Positions 1 to 12,813 of a stretch of DNA of 56,219 bases are shown piece by piece. Location: contig NMRA01000002.1 in the NCBI GenBank assembly GCA_002633005.1, positions 2,998,228 to 3,054,446 on the forward strand, given 5' to 3'. Within the stretch, counting starts at the first letter, position 1; every line of letters begins with the position of its first letter. Source of the stretch: Phoronis australis (taxonomy: Eukaryota; Phoronida; Phoronidae). A program made the translations under genes and the position numbers. The notes beneath the pieces are model-generated. The model searched no databases and was not told the origin of the DNA. It saw only the letters and a list, made by a program, of their open reading frames with translations.

Positions 1-90
1 TCGGAGAATTCTCCTCGCGGTGTCGCTGCTGTACTAGTGGTGATTGAATTGCGCATGCGTGGCTGTCTGCATGTAAACAAATGGTAAAAG

Positions 91-1092
91 ATGGAATTTT
101 TATCAAAATACGTCGTCGCGCTAAGCCTTATTACTGCTAATTTCCCTGGTGCAAGTCTTCGACAGGTGGCCACAAATTCCCAAAAGACCTAAGGTTACTA
201 TATTCGTGGACAATTGCGGTCAACAGGGTCAAGTAACTGACAAAAAGTGTGTGGATGCTGAAGCCCCGTGTGTGCTCTATGTCTATGACTATGCAGTTCC
301 ATTCGGAGACTACACAACATTACTTGGTAAGTTTTTAGCAATCAGTTTCTATCAACATCGTTCGGTGATGTTATCCCCACCAGTTACCCCACTGAATAAC
401 AGTTTTATTGAGTGGAACTAAGTGTTTCTTTTTGGAAACTCACCCGATGCCGGGTAGGCTAGCAGCACATATTCATATTGTCCTGGGTGGGAGTGCTCCC
501 AAAATAAGAGGTGTATGGTACGTGATGCACAGAAGTCAAGAGTGACTTTTTCACAGCAGTTTCTCTTCAAAACTATGCTGTTTCCAATAAAATTCTCTAG
601 ATGAGTGAGTTTCCTTATTTTATCGTGGACCCCACCCCCAGGACCACCAGCTCAGTTATCGAATTAACATGAATAAGCCTTAATTCAGTAAATGTCGTAA
701 CATTGCATTGGAAAAAAATTGACACCTAGAATGAATTTTACTTGTTGAGATCAGAAGCACATTTTAAGTGTCATGAAAAATACACATTGTTAAATCACTT
801 TTAGCCTGTTTCACATATTTTAATTCAGATATTAAATAAGACTTGGGTACAAAGGTTATTAGTTTCTACACATAAACATGAAGATGAAATGTCAAGTATG
901 TTCTGCCTTACAAAAGTAGTTTTGTCTTGTCTTTTCTTTTACAATTTGCTAATATTTCTATTCTGTTACAGGCAAGAAAAAACAACTGAAACCAACCGCC
1001 TGACCATCTATTTCACCGTTGGACAAAGTGAAAAGCAATCCTTCAGCAATAACCTGAGAGAATTGAACGTAATTCAGAAATTCAGCACCTGA
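91..1092 (+). pseudogene. Possible broken gene for a small secreted protein (two exon-like pieces)
   Basis: An ATG at 91 opens a frame beginning MEFLSKYVVALSLITANFPG, which has a signal-peptide shape (short charged start, hydrophobic core, small residues). It stops after about 34 codons. A second frame, shifted by one, covers about 168-326 and is cysteine-bearing (DNCG, KKC, APC). It ends at a good donor (GTAAGT from 327). An acceptor at 970-971 follows a pyrimidine-rich tract. Splicing gives only about ten more codons before a stop, whereas a different frame stays open to 1092. The Cys spacing and signal peptide loosely recall secreted ML/NPC2-type proteins, but I would not assign that family. 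Seen: signal-like start, cysteines, splice sites. Inferred: a frame-disrupted or mis-assembled gene. An AATAAA-like site lies near 587. Confidence 0.3.
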
Positions 1093-4000
1093 TATGTCTG
1101 ATTATGGACTGCCTCGCAATGTTGTTTCTTTCTGTGCTTTTTCAGTTTGCCATTTGTTTTTAAATACACTGATAATTGTTTATTCTCGAATCTTGTGCAT
1201 AGCAGATTCTTATCCAGCTAGCTACAATTGAAAACATACAATAAGACAATCGATGCAGTCACTGAATGTCATTTCCCCATAATCTGTACCAAATTGAAAA
1301 GTTTTTACCAATAGTATAAAGCCTTTCTTCTGAAAGGAAAATTTAATGTCACTCAGCTTTTGGCTTTCATTTCACTGGGTTCTAGTTTCAATGGCCTATA
1401 GAAGCGCTTGTAAAAAAGGTCCAGTTTCAACACGTGGCTTTCTTTCATGTAACCTCATTCAGCCTCAATAACATCCACAATTAGACCCTTGAAGGTAAAC
1501 ACAGCAGCATATCACTTGAATCGTTTTGAGCCCAAAATCAGACTCTGAACTAGACCAGAGTGTGACTAGGTCTTCTTTAGCTTCAGTCCCTCATGTTTCT
1601 TCCAGGAAAGGAAATAAGCTATTGTCCACACATGACTCATTGCCTATGAAAGGGCATCCTCACCAACAAGGCTTATTTGTGTAGCAGTCAGATATAGTTC
1701 GTCTGGATACACAGACACTCCACTGGCACATTGTCTTATGGTAACTTAGTACTGCGATTCACATTTCTCCAGGGCCACTGACTTGCACATTGTGCCATGC
1801 AGCACTGCTGGTGTGTGGAAGTGCTGTGGGAAGAGAACGGAGTAACAAAGCTTGTCTATGATACAGCTTGAAGTGGCCTTAAAATGTCACTGAACCTGGA
1901 ACAAATATTGAAATATGAATAATTAAGTACTCCAGATTGGATCAAAAATGTTATCCCTGTTTTTCAAAAATATATGGTGATTGGTCTACAGTTTCACATA
2001 AAAGTAAATAATTACTATTTTCAGAAACCAAGGGTGTATATAATGAGTATTGCATAAAACTGTGTCTTTATTTTTTATCCCTAGCCATAACAATTCTTTA
2101 AACGCATCACTTGTCTGTAAAATATACAAGTTTTTTGAGACAACTTCAAACCTTTGTTACCCATTTTCAAGCCTTTTTAATTTTGATACTTTCAGCAATT
2201 TTAAACTCAGATTACAGGTTCATGGGTCTGTCAAGCATACTTCTAGCCTAAGGTTGAGGGAACCGTTTTTCTTCTAATAGAAGATATGAAGACTTGGGTC
2301 ATTTAAAAATGATGGATAATCTTTCTGTTGTTTAAGAGTAATTACAAATCGTAAGGCACCATCAAAAATGCAATTTTCACAAAAATGGCAGTCATTTGAA
2401 TTTATAACGACTTGCAACATTTCAAGGCATGAGTTAAGACTATTCAGTCACTGTGAATTCGGAAAATGTAATATATTTTCGTGGTTTTACAATTGATACA
2501 AGTAGCAAAACAGTTTCATGAAATCAACTTGAAGGGACTTCGTGAAGGTTAAGAATTACCTCACCATGCTCTTTTCCCCAAACATGTATTACCTGTTATT
2601 TCCACACATTCAGTTGTACCAAATATTACAACCCCCCATGCCAATCCCCCCTCAGGACCTGAATAAGTAATTTAACAAAATGACTTTAAAAATAGCTGTT
2701 CCTTTTCAAAGGCTTTGTTCGTTGTCTCCAATATTGAAAGTAGGCTTTGACAACAGATCTGCACTGGATGGGAAGATCTTGTTGGTTAGCTGCAGTCAAA
2801 TGCTAAAAACCAATTTTTGTCCATTCAGGGACGGTGCAGAAGCGATGCATATCTCCTCTGCACGGTACAAGCCTTCAAACCTAAAAACCAAAGGTTACGT
2901 GAAAACTGACGTGATAGATTTCCATTTCAACGTGTAATAGATTTCCAGAAGACATATGATAGGGAGTAAACAAATAGTCTAATGCAATGGATATTTATCA
3001 CTCACGTACCCTTTGCCATTGGGATTGGATTGTAATCTTAACTCATTAACCTGTATCGAGTTGACAGCATAAACATTCAGCATTGATTGATGTAACTGTC
3101 ACTGATAAACTTTTAGAAATCATTCCAAACAATAATAATGCTTTGATGTACGAAAAGATCCCGATTGCTACGTCAAGTATCGTATCACATATCACAACAT
3201 ACAAAGATTAACCAGACTCTGGCTGGCGACTGACTGCCGCGAAGTCGACATCGGCGAGTGCCTCAGTTAACAGGCATCGGTAGAATAATCATGGAATAAT
3301 CGTTAAAATAATCACAAACCTTACCTTTGTATGAGGTCGTGCTTACTTCCTCTCATAGAAGCACCCTTTTTACGCAATCTCAGATTCAGTTGGCACGGCT
3401 GCAAGCCATTTCACCATGTATTTAAAGGGCTCGCGAAATCGAGGCTGTTAATCTATCACCACTAGTACACTCACGCCCTCTAGTTACTGCAGATTTACCG
3501 AATAGCCCCATTGTACGACGAATTTCTTTTTTGAATAACCTAAGCGAGATACGAAAATAGAAGCAAGGAGTTGTACCGACGTGAACTGAAACTTGCGAGC
3601 TCCAGTGACGTAGTGAACAGTGGACATGGTGATCATCGACAACCCTCGTACTTCATCTGTAGTTCGACACAAGTTAACGCCAGTAAAGGTGAAGCATGCT
3701 TTTATGTCCATTTGGTTAGAATGGACCTGCTGACTTCATCCTTGACAGAACATTGGAACACTGACCAGGCTGGGGCTGGAAGTGCGAGTCTATACTAGAC
3801 TTCAGCGCCATCTATACGTCAACCACATAAGGGGGAGCGTGTGTGAGAATTGCGAAGTCAACATTACAAGTCATTACTTCACCATTCTATGACAAAAAGA
3901 AAATAACTGATCCGATTCTGTGGACAAAGAGTCCTCTTTCTAATGGCATGAAACCTTTTTCTTCTAAGAGAAGCATTAATTCTGCAATTACTTTCGGAAT

Positions 4001-5369
4001 ATAACCAAAAAGCTATTAATTAACCACTTGACCCTAGTTGGTACACAGCCTCTCCTTAATAATAATTATGTTATTACTAAAAGCCATGCAAGACAACTGG
4101 CACCTTTAAAATGTGTATTAAATGAAAACTACAGAATACACACAGACAAGAAAAGGATCTGCTAAAATTATTAATTTTATTAAAAATAAAACCAACACCA
4201 GTAAGCACTTGAAAAATTCTAGACAAAGATGAAGTTCAGTTTTAAATTGGTTAGAGCTTCAAATAGCCTAGAAAGTTACAACTGGCTGACTAAACACAAG
4301 GTTATGACAAGCAATAGTGACGCCACTCGGTCACCATTCTACAAATTGTACAACAATTATTAAAACCAATGACAAACTGAATGAAGTTTTGAATGTTAAA
4401 AAAACAAAATACAAGAACAGCACAAATTCATGCTGAAATAACACAAAACGTCACAGGAAATGCTGGGCATGATGATTCTAGACAAATTCATACAATCATT
4501 TTGCTATTTGTTTGCATTTTAAACAGTTTCTCAGCCACTTTCATACACAAAACTTCAGGACCTTGTCTAGTCTATCGAGTTTGCATAATTTTATGCAAAC
4601 ACTCCATAAGCTATCACGAATATTCAGACTATGGCACCTTAAAACATCCTCAAAAAGGTCAGTTCGACTATCTTTAATTTCACAAAATAATAATTGCCAA
4701 AATATCCCATCTTTCAAAGGCTCAGGACATTGTTCAAATATTAACACAGTTCTGTTTCATGACAGCGCTTCAACTCATGATGATGAAAAAGTTGTATTAT
4801 TCTCAATGTTTTTTGATGAGAAATTTGACAAAATTAAATTCGACACGCCTGCCATCCTGTGCTCAAAACATAAGAGTGTTTACCATCCTCTGATCATTCT
4901 GAAATACAACATGGCCAATATCAAATGCTAACTACTGAGAGGACTAAAAACGAATGTTTCACTGCATACCTTTTGGTGTAGACCGACGTCCTTCAATTCT
5001 ATCCAGAAATGTATGCAAATAATTCAAGGCCAAGAAGAATCATGCCCATTTTACAAAGCCCTTTAATAACCTGTGACTATGTCTATTTTGTTATTGACCT
5101 AAAAGACCAGAAACCCATTTTTCCTAAGACAAATACACAAAACAGTAAATTTCCAAGACAGGCAAAACCAATGCAAATAAGCGGACACAGGCCACTTGTA
5201 CTTCCGTTTTAACAACATTCGATTGTTTAGTATGATACAATTTTGATGTTTTGGAACCAGTAAAATAAAATTGAAATGTCAAAATTAAAAACAATCGCGT
5301 TAATTAGGGCAGATTCATGTAGTGCTGTAAATTACTAAGCATTATGAAAATTATTATCTAGCTATGGAC
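1093..5369. other. Gene-free stretch
   Basis: AT-rich sequence with only short random open frames on both strands. The frames at 2050-2277, 2680-2937 and 3484-3798 show no recognisable domain, and the last two overlap on opposite strands. No strong repeat or splice pair was recognised here. Confidence 0.5.
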
Positions 5370-6719
5370 CAGGGCCCGGTCTCCAATCTCCGTACTCAGA
5401 TTCGAATCATGCTCAAACTCACACTTCATACTCAACTCGAGTACAGACTCAGCTTTGGTGTATTCAATGTCATACTCGAAAAATCTGTACTCGAAATTTC
5501 GAGCACGTACTCAGCTTTCGAGTGTACTCTAACTGAAGTGTATCTCATCCATATTTCGAGTACGATTTTGAGTAAAAATTCGGAGTCCATGCTCTAATTT
5601 CAAGTTTGGTATGGCAGTGTGCTTGAAATCGTACTCGAAAATAAATACGAGCCAGAGAACAAAATATCGAAAGGGAACCAAGAAACGCAGCAAATCTAAA
5701 AAAATAAGTCCTCTTACCGTATCTCAGCACTTCAATTTCAGTTCAGAGATAATAGTTTTCATCTTAAATCTTCTTATTCTTCACCTTATTAACCCGCCGT
5801 ATCACTGTATGTTATGGCCGCCATTCTACCTCTACAATTCCTGGCAACAGGCGCATTGTAATCCCTTGTCGGCGAGTCATAACAAGCGTCGAAAGCAGTT
5901 GTGGGAAAAGTCGTGTGAGAAGTTTGTGCTGCCCTTATTTCGGTATGTGTGCCTACGTTTTGTAGGGTTTCCAAAAGACGAGGTACATTTCTCATCATAA
6001 CTTAGTCATCTATAATTCCTCAATCCACAAACGGAATTCCAGATTTTGTTTGCCGATTTCTAAGTAGACGTCTCGTCCCGTTCACTGCCACTGGTGAACT
6101 CTGAATGCCTGCACAAGTATTGTTTTTTAACTCACGTGCCAAATGTCAACTCACTTGATACATCCCAGTAAAATACAAAGATACAGTATCAAAGTTTGAC
6201 ATCAGCGTAGGCCTACACAGCAATGGGTTTATGTCAAGACTGAATTAGCAACAGAGACGTAATGTGATAAGCTGTTACATATTTCTTAAGACATTTTCGG
6301 GACTGGGTGAGGAACTCAAGAAGTAAAGCTTAATAATTGCCAAGTGTATCAAAGAAATGGCATAAGAAGATTTATTGCAACTAAAAAATGAATAACAGTT
6401 ACAGAACACTCAAAATTCCACGTTATAGACATACTCTTGTAGCTGTAGCGACAGCAGACGATAATGAAGGCCTAGTTCTTGGGGTGGTCTATTCCAATAG
6501 GGAGCGATGAATCAGCGCGGCTTTGCGTGATTTTGCATTTCACATCATAAAGAGTTCCATAGCAACTCGAGTATGAGTGTCAGATTTGAGTACGTTTGGA
6601 GTCTACTCGAAATCCGACATTAGATACGCTTTTTTGAGTACTCCAGTGAGCACGATTTTGAGTATGAAATCTCGAGTATGAGTATGAGTCTGAGTACGGA
6701 GATTGGAGACCGGGCCCAG
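5370..6719. mobile_element. 1.35-kb inverted-repeat DNA element with CAGGGCCC/CTGGGCCC ends
   Basis: The left end (from 5370) reads CAGGGCCCGGTCTCCAATCT and then CCGTACTCAG. The right end (to 6719) is its near-exact inverse. Inside each end the sequence runs on as a long degenerate inverted repeat made of many ACTCGAG/GAGTACGA sub-motifs, to about 5640 on the left and from about 6550 on the right. The CAGGG-type terminus is typical of hAT-superfamily elements, but I could not find a matching 8-bp target duplication next to either end. The core holds an open frame at 5611-6000 (+), 129 codons, with no recognisable transposase signature. Probably a non-autonomous element or a degraded copy. Related ends recur at about 45.9, 51.2 and 55.4 kb. 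Confidence 0.7.
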
Positions 6720-8515
6720 GTCAATCTTAATCCTTCTCAACTTCCATGAGCAAAAACAATGGCTCCAACTGTTGTTGGACCACACCATGGTTACTTCAAT
6801 CAGAAGAAATTCAAGACCTGCAAAATTTTTGTAAATGTTCTAATTGAGTTACAATAGTAGCAGATACGTTTTCACTAATCTTCCACACATACAACCAATA
6901 TCATCTAACTACAGTCATGTTGAAGGCTGGCCCACTGGCACATACTGAGCTGACAGTGGAATAGGAATGTTACTGGAAGACACTACTATACAACTACATT
7001 CATATAGATACACTAAAAATTCTCCAGTTTGGAACGTTGAAAAAATAACTTTTTTACTCAAGGTCGTAGACTACCAAACTTTAGAAATAGGTGATAATGG
7101 CTGCCCTACATTCAAGAATTAATGAAGGACAAACAATCGTTCACTTTGATGTTAAAGACGGGGATGTATGAAAATGTTGCATCGGTAGCTACTTTTAACA
7201 ATTTTAAGAAGCGAGAAGTCTATGATCAGACTCCGCTGATGCAAAACTGCGCAACTGAGAAATATGATGAGCCCCAAAACAAGTCATGTCCCAATCATGA
7301 GATCGAGAAAATTCAATGTCGGCTTGAATTCTGGTGTTCCAACATTCAGAGAATTTTCCAAACTGCAGAAATTTTACTGTACTTTGCAACCATCGAAATT
7401 TAGGAAGTCTTAACACAGGTGCATCTCAACAAAGTTTTCCCGGTTCTTAAACAGCGGGCCCCACACAAGCTCCTCTTTGTTCCTCGGTAGGTGCTCATGT
7501 CCGCTAGGATGGCCAGGACTTGTTGTCTGTTCTCTCGATTCCAGTTCCACCATTGTTCTCACGTCATGCGTAACGGGACATGGCGTGGCTTCTGCCGGCT
7601 TCTCACCATTTGCTGAGGCACGGCTCCCTTTATTATTACCAGAGCGCCTGAGAAGAAGATAGTCAGGTAAAGAGGCACTCTCAAGAACTAAACAATTGTT
7701 GGATATACATTTTCCTCACACTTTTTTGGCTACAAATGGAGGTGTAGGTTTTCTGGTTTCATTGGTTGTTCTACAGGAAAACCGGTGTCCCAAAATCCAT
7801 GGCACATATCTCTCAGAGCTGAGGCCTTGCACCACCTAGAACTAAGTGAGTGAGTGAGTGAGTGAGTAAATAAATAAGTTCTTGCACTGAAGATGACTGG
7901 GCAAACACAGAATAACAGTCTCAGGATCATCCTACACTGAAGTGGGTGTGGGAAAAGGTACCTGGAATTACCTCATTTAGAAGTTTAGAACTGAATTGGT
8001 GCCCCACCAGCTTGCCAAAATCTGCTAATTTCAGTTCACTTAAAAGAGCATTTCCTGTCCACTGAGTATTTAAACTTGAAACCAAGAAATTTTGCTAATT
8101 AGACCAATCAAACTGCACTTTTAATAGTTAAAACAATTCATGCTACACGTATGATAGCACTGGTTTAAACATTCAGATGGAAAATAACCTGGGATGGCAT
8201 TTAAATTTGAAACCCTTTAAAATTGGAAGCGCAGGCTAATCCTATGCTTTTCTATGCTAAATGTTGATGGGAAATTTCAAGACAGAATTTGTGCCAGCTT
8301 GGACTATAAAACACTTTCAGTGGGTTTGTTGTCAAAGGTACGGGTAAACAACAATCAACTTCAGATGAAAATACTTAATGCCAAATTTGTTTTTCCTAGC
8401 CTTCAATACAAAGGCTTTTAACATCGTGAATGTCCGCAATGTCAAAAAACATTGATGGCCAACAGGCATAGCTTGGAATTTAAAAATAATGAATAAGAAT
8501 TATTAGACTTCTGCA
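6720..8515. other. Gene-free stretch with a short GAGT tract
   Basis: No supported gene. A simple (GAGT)n run followed by (AAAT)-like units lies at 7845-7878. The open frames at 7122-7403 and 7477-7662 lack recognisable motifs. Confidence 0.45.
7845..7878. repeat. (GAGT)n simple repeat
   Basis: Six or more consecutive GAGT units run directly into AAAT units. Confidence 0.9.
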
Positions 8516-8622
8516 ATATGTTGGTCACATCACGTGACCTATAGCTAAGTCTAAAAAGATCTCTGTCTCAACCGAGGATCTTCTAAGACTTAACTATAGA
8601 TCACATGATATGACCAACATAT
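8516..8622. mobile_element. Foldback hairpin element (46-bp arms)
   Basis: The left arm 8516-8561 and right arm 8577-8622 are inverse copies with roughly seven mismatches, separated by 15 bases. Both begin ATATGTTGGTCA and continue through a CACGTGACCTATAG-like core. The whole unit can fold into one long hairpin. This is typical of a small foldback or MITE insertion; no coding potential. Confidence 0.75.
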
Positions 8623-10520
8623 GGCGTGAAAGAAGATTAAGAAATGTCATTTATAACATGTATTAAAATAATGAAGCACTTGGTCAAAAACAGCATAATT
8701 GGTTTTGGACTGTTTTTTTTTGATAATTGATGCAGTGATGCAGTTGAATAAACAGACGCCGGTTGAAATGTCTCAGGATCCTTTTATTCAGCAGCGCCAC
8801 CTGATGCCACATGATGGCGTTTTCCCGTTTCAGTGACTTTACCAGACCTAGAGGGTTGTGAGTGTGTGATATCTAGCTTCTTCGTTAACTGCCAAGCACA
8901 CTCTTTTGTCTGTTATGACAACAAGCAGGCCACTTATCTACCAGGCTTATTGCAGACCAAGTGTGAATACAGTCAAACCCAGAGCAAATTGGTATGTTTG
9001 GAAAGAATAGATTGTCATAACTTTGGTTGTAGTAGGGCGATTTTGGCAATTCAAAAAACTAAACATGATCACCATTTGACGATATCAGAAATGCTATTGG
9101 TTTATGTTCAAATATGTTATTACTTAACTTTTATTTTTAACAGCACAGCCCAGTCAGGCTAGATACGATCTTATTGGAGATTAGAGCAATTATCGAACAA
9201 AAGAGAGCTGGCCCTCCAACCATAAATGCCAGAATGGAGTTAATCAGTGGTGTAAGATATTGGCTACAGGGGTCATCTTCCCAACTTGTTGTTGAGCTAT
9301 AGAATCGAACAAGTTGGGAGCAACAGGAAAACGCCCTAATGACCTATGAGACACAGGTTTTGAAATGAGTTGGGCACAGACCAAAACATCATACAATTTC
9401 TCAACCTAATATACATTGATTAGTTCTAGATACTACCTGGAATTTTGTTCAGGAACCTTCATTTTCTCTGTGCTTTGTCAACTTGCTAACGTCCTTGCTA
9501 ACGATGAACACTGCGATGTGCGAGGTAAAGATAATTCGCATTGGAGCTGCCTAAAACCATATACCCGATACATTACAGAACTAAACAATGATCAAAATTA
9601 TCCAATTAGAGATAGTCCCAAGAATTTGTGACATGGAAAATGCTGCAAATATTGTGTTATCTTTATTCTAGAAATTGGGACAAGGACGATTTTGACAGTC
9701 ATCGCGTTTCTCAAATTCAGGACAAAATAATTAATTTTTCACTGTCCTAAATTGGAGAATATTTACCATACCAACGTTACCCAACTCTGGGAACACCACA
9801 ATCTTACATGCGACAATTCTTCATGAAATTTCCAGAATAAAATTGTCATTTTAAAAGATCTTTGCCCATTAAGTACATGGCATCACAAAGGACTGACAAA
9901 ATGAGCAGGGCTTAACATGAGCTACAGGTCATTTCTGCAACCTGAAAGTTGGAAATGCAAGGTGAGATTTTGTTGCACACGTGCGACTTGAGCATTCTAA
10001 CACCAGCGAGCAGAGTCACGTCGCACGAAAATGCCTCAACACTATTTTTCTAGTCAAATTGGGAAAATATGGGCGCCACAACACAGAATATCGCCCCGAC
10101 AGCGTTTTTAGTTGCCTGGGTTTTGTGGCCTGGGATCTGTGCATGCGAACTGTATTTTGGACTTAAAAATTGAGATTTTGGTCAGGTCACAAAAGATGAA
10201 ATGGGCTGGCAATTTTCATACTGTCAAGGGCTAATCAGTGTTTTCACCATAAAATATTTTATGAGTTTTTCATGAGTCTTTATCACTTTTCTACGCTGCT
10301 TTTTCTGACAAAATTACACTAGAGACAATGACAAGTTCACCAATGAAAACAAAATTTTATCTCACTATATCAGTTTTACATTAATTGAATATCAAACAAT
10401 GGCACACTTATGCTGAAGCAGATATACGCCCGTGGAGTCCATCAAACTGAATATTTAGACCACTTAAAAGTTGTTCCTTACTCTTAAAAGGATCAGTTCA
10501 CTTGATAAAAAATACAGGCC
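8623..10520. other. Gene-free stretch
   Basis: No supported gene. The 109-codon open frame at 8833-9162 (+) is cysteine-containing but matches nothing I recognise and has no splice context. A perfect 12-bp inverted repeat is listed separately at 9279-9319. Confidence 0.45.
9279..9319. repeat. Perfect 12-bp inverted repeat
   Basis: TCCCAACTTGTT at 9279-9290 is repeated in inverse at 9308-9319, with a 17-base spacer. It could form a hairpin; role unknown. Confidence 0.7.
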
Positions 10521-10675
10521 ACCAGGGTAGAGTATAATAATGCTAGGACCTTGCAAGAAAAGCAACACTTCGTGGAATTAGTTACGCGACATATTGCTGA
10601 AAACATATAGAGAATAACGCCTGATTTTGGTTAGATCTTTCTTGACAGCTACTGAACTCTACCTAGTTATTCTCT
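10521..10675. mobile_element. MITE, family A (GCTAGGACCT / GTTCAGTA ends)
   Basis: Terminal inverted repeats start with GGTAGAGT and run into TGCTAGGACC. The interior carries TTACGCGACATATTGCTG, shared almost exactly with the element at 41142-41299, and TTTTGGTTAGAT, shared with 37058-37164. About 155 bp, no coding frame. A third-party search should recover many copies genome-wide. Confidence 0.65.
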
Positions 10676-11919
10676 TTATTTCTCCATTTGGCGTGTAGTG
10701 CTTGTAGACTGTGGGCCTAGACTGTGTGCGTGAGCCGTGCCCGTGGTTATAATGAGCAACTGCTAATGACTTTTTAATACATTGAGTTTTCACGAATTCC
10801 AGTATTAGATATTGAAATCATGTACCCAAGAGAGGCATTTTACTATTCTGCCAAATCGCTATTTAGGGCCATCTCAGCATCTGGCATGTAGACAAGGCCT
10901 GAAGGTAGGTCCAAGAGGCTCTGACCTACCCTGACAATGACCTATTACTTGTACGTCAGAGAACCACCATCATTATGACAGTCTTATGACCGACTTCCAT
11001 CTCAAAACAAGTGGTGACATTTGGGTAAGTACGAGTCCGAGTTAAAAATTTGCTTAATCAATGAGCAACCACATGCTAGACTCTTTTAACTCACCTAAAA
11101 GGTATGAAGTAGGAACAAACACTGTATATTTTATCGTTTAGGCCGCAACAAGCAGCTAATATTCCGCAAACCAGATAAGCCTACCCTCCCTTTGTGTGTC
11201 GGCTGAGGTCAAGAGGTCAAACAAGTTCCAGATTACACCGCTGGTAAATAATTTGCATCTAAATTTGAAATTTCACTTGGTTATAAAATGCACGGATACG
11301 ATATCATTTCAAAAAAAGTTAATTTCCCTTTTAAATTGAGTATGATATTATAACCTTGTTATTTTGAACATAGGACTACATTTTACATTTTGACCTATTT
11401 TTGTTGTCCCATTTTCATGAAAGATTGCTTGATCAGCCCGTGTCTTCGATCCCGGGGTCTCTATTCAAACTTTAATTATTGTATGTAGGCTAGTTACTTC
11501 TAATACAAACCATTTTGACGGTTTACAAAATGCTCTTCTCCAGCGACACAAACCACAAGTGTTCCCGATATCTACATTTTGGCCTGGGCGAAGTTTGTGA
11601 TAATCCACGAGGGGTACTCCTACTCGATCATATTTTTACTTGAAAACGCAGGGCCGTGTAACGGGGGCGGGGGGGGGGGGGGGGGGGGTGCTCCCAACAT
11701 TTTGGAGGCATCAGGGTTAAACCTTGGTAACTAACATAAGTGTGGTTCCAGGAACAGTCGAGAAAAGAAAGATTGCGAATCGCGGATATAATGAGACTAA
11801 AAATTCAAGAGACATTATACTATAGTATCAGTGCATGGTTTACCCTTTGAGGGTCCTGGCCAGGATGTTGTTGTTAGGCCGGGTCTCCATTTTGCCGCAT
11901 AGGTCATATAAACGCACTC
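10676..11919. other. Gene-free stretch with a G homopolymer
   Basis: No supported gene. It contains an almost uninterrupted G run at 11663-11688 with a single C near its left end. Long G tracts are assembly-error prone. Confidence 0.45.
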
Positions 11920-12813
11920 GAAAACGTGCATTTAATCATTCATACATGTATTTTGCAAAATTAAGAAAACTGTAAATTCAACAAGACAATTTTTCTAACT
12001 CTGAATCCAAAACTATCCTTTTTCAGAGGGCCCTCTCTGACGGCAAAGGATAACGGAGACAGCTGTCGCTCTGTTTTTTCGCTTTTTTCTCGAAATTCTC
12101 GAAATATCACTTGAGAAAAATTGATGACCTAATAGATAATATCAATTGCAGCGCATTTCCTGATCGGCAGGGGCCCAGCCATCGAAGGGGACCAAAGCCG
12201 ACCGACATCAAGTAGCCAGTCTTTTCGTGGTTTATTAACAAATTCTTAAGGGGCCGACCACTTGGAGAGGGCCCAGATGTTGGAACCAATTTTCTCTTAT
12301 TTCCTGTTTTTGTGAAATCGTGCAACCATGAGCTTTCATGTTGAGGAAGTCACTTCCAGTTGCAGNGAAAACGTGCATTTAATCATTCATACATGTATTT
12401 TGAAAAATTAAGAAAACTGTAAATTCAACAAGACAATTTTTCTAACTCTGAATCCAAAACTATCCTTTTTCAGAGGGCCCTCTCTGACGGCAAAGGATAA
12501 CGGAGACAGCTGTCGCTCTGTTTTTTCGCTTTTTTCTCGAAATTGTGGAAATATCACTTGAGAAAAATTGATGACCTAATAGATAATATCAATTGCAGCG
12601 CATTTCCTGATCGGCAGGGGCCCAGCCATCGAAGGGGACCAAAGCCGACCGACATCAAGTAGCCAGTCTTTTCGTGGTTTATTAACAAATTCTTAAGGGG
12701 CCGACCACTTGGAGAGGGCCCAGATGTTGGAACCAATTTTCTCTTATTTCCTGTTTTTGTGAAATCGTGCAACCATGAGCTTTCATGTTGAGGAAGTCAC
12801 TTCCAGTTGCAGG
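11920..12813. repeat. Tandem 447-bp duplication split by one N
   Basis: Copy 1 spans 11920-12365 and copy 2 spans 12367-12813; position 12366 is N. The copies match base for base except for a few positions, for example GCAAAA versus GAAAAA near 11955/12402 and CTCGAA versus GTGGAA near 12099/12546. The same 72-codon minus frame therefore appears twice (12107-12325 and 12554-12772) and is not independent evidence of a gene. The single N exactly at the boundary points to a scaffold join with unresolved overlap or two haplotypes laid end to end. A true recent tandem duplication is the alternative. Confidence 0.9.

Noticed and set aside
8833-9162. 109-codon plus frame
   Set aside because: No domain, no signal peptide, no splice sites of note; expected by chance in a window this long.
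12107-12772. Two identical 72-codon minus frames suggesting a conserved gene family
   Set aside because: They lie in the 447-bp duplicated unit, which is probably an assembly artefact; no motif.
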